DNA of 64,000 nt from Thalassolituus sp. UBA1087 (GTDB taxonomy: Bacteria > Pseudomonadota > Gammaproteobacteria > Pseudomonadales > Oceanobacteraceae). This document shows, in pieces, positions 63,833 through 64,000 of the stretch (position 1 is the stretch's first letter; each line of letters starts with the position of its first letter). A program made the translations under genes and the position numbers. A model generated the notes under the pieces. The model had not been told where the DNA came from. It worked only from the letters and a program-made list of their open reading frames with translations, and ran no database searches. The DNA is taken from the NCBI GenBank assembly GCA_002314145.1, contig DCCG01000045.1, forward strand, positions 62,001 through 126,000, written 5' to 3'.

Positions 63833-64000
63833 TCAATCCCAGAGATCAATCTCGCCAGCCGCAGGATTGCGTGCGTTTTTCTCCATCTGTACCAGATCGG
63901 AGAGTTCACTGAGCTCGCTGTCCTGCAGGTGTCTGAGGTTCAGCGTCTTGAACACACGCTCGTCAATCAGGTGTTTTTTATAGCACTCCTGATGGGCAAT
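63833..64000 (-). CDS. C-terminal part of a protein cut by the window edge
   Basis: Reading the minus strand from the edge, an open frame of 55 residues ends at TGA (63833-63835). It reads with KKHLIDERVFKTLNL and DLVQMEKNARNPAAGEIDLW. The 135-bp AT-rich stretch before cytochrome b561 holds its 3' flank. The sequence is coding-like, but the family is not recognised from this piece. Confidence 0.6.
   Translation of the reverse strand: MAHQECYKKHLIDERVFKTLNLRHLQDSELSELSDLVQMEKNARNPAAGEIDLWD

Overview
The window reads as chromosomal DNA of a marine-type gammaproteobacterium, most likely near the Oceanospirillales (Thalassolituus/Oceanobacter-like). This rests on gene content: a CrbS/CrbR-acs acetate module, a DcaP-type porin, a complete system I cytochrome c maturation operon beside fliK, anaerobic hemN, an OlsB-like acyltransferase and many c-di-GMP proteins. 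The genus is inference. Genes are dense, with short overlaps inside operons and no rRNA, tRNA, CRISPR array, transposase or phage gene recognised.

Layout. 1-7.6 kb is acetate sensing and use: the end of a transporter-like hybrid kinase (crbS), a LuxR-type regulator (crbR), acs, and a divergent DcaP-like porin. 8-17 kb is the most unusual block: three small exported DUF11-type proteins and a 1949-residue envelope protein with an internal OmpA domain and a C-terminal beta-rich region. They sit behind a strong promoter and a long structured leader. A DUF2804 gene follows. 18.2-25.1 kb is ccmABCDEFGHI on the minus strand, then fliK and an FlhB-C-terminal-like gene. 27.5-34.9 kb holds a TetR regulator, hemN with a well-placed FNR/Anr-like box, a membrane thioredoxin, an OlsB-like acyltransferase, a GGDEF response regulator, a Bax-like hydrolase and a PilZ protein.

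34.9-44.3 kb carries ackA and pta separated by about 6 kb. Between them lie a PhnD-like membrane-anchored binding protein, a two-TM protein with a possible winged-helix C-terminus, a TonB-dependent receptor and an exported tyrosine-phosphatase-like enzyme. This looks like a sensing and uptake unit for an unknown, perhaps phosphorylated, ligand. 44.3-50.1 kb has a YihG-type acyltransferase, a membrane GGDEF protein, cysK, an AlkB-like dioxygenase, an outer-membrane protein and a CDF metal exporter. 50.2-57.8 kb holds a tail-anchored receiver protein, two lipoproteins, an acyltransferase, and a divergent pair made of an excisionase-type HTH protein and a receiver protein with a degenerate EAL-like end. 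57.8-64 kb has an M16 protease, an SDR oxidoreductase, a bile-acid/sodium-symporter-like carrier, a DUF1439 protein, cytochrome b561 and the end of one more gene cut by the window edge.

The genes together suggest an aerobe with oxygen-responsive haem synthesis, an acetate switch, and an envelope rich in uncharacterised exported proteins. Start codons were chosen from ribosome-binding sites and family N-termini, and several differ from the longest open frame. All functional calls come from reading motifs, not from database searches.
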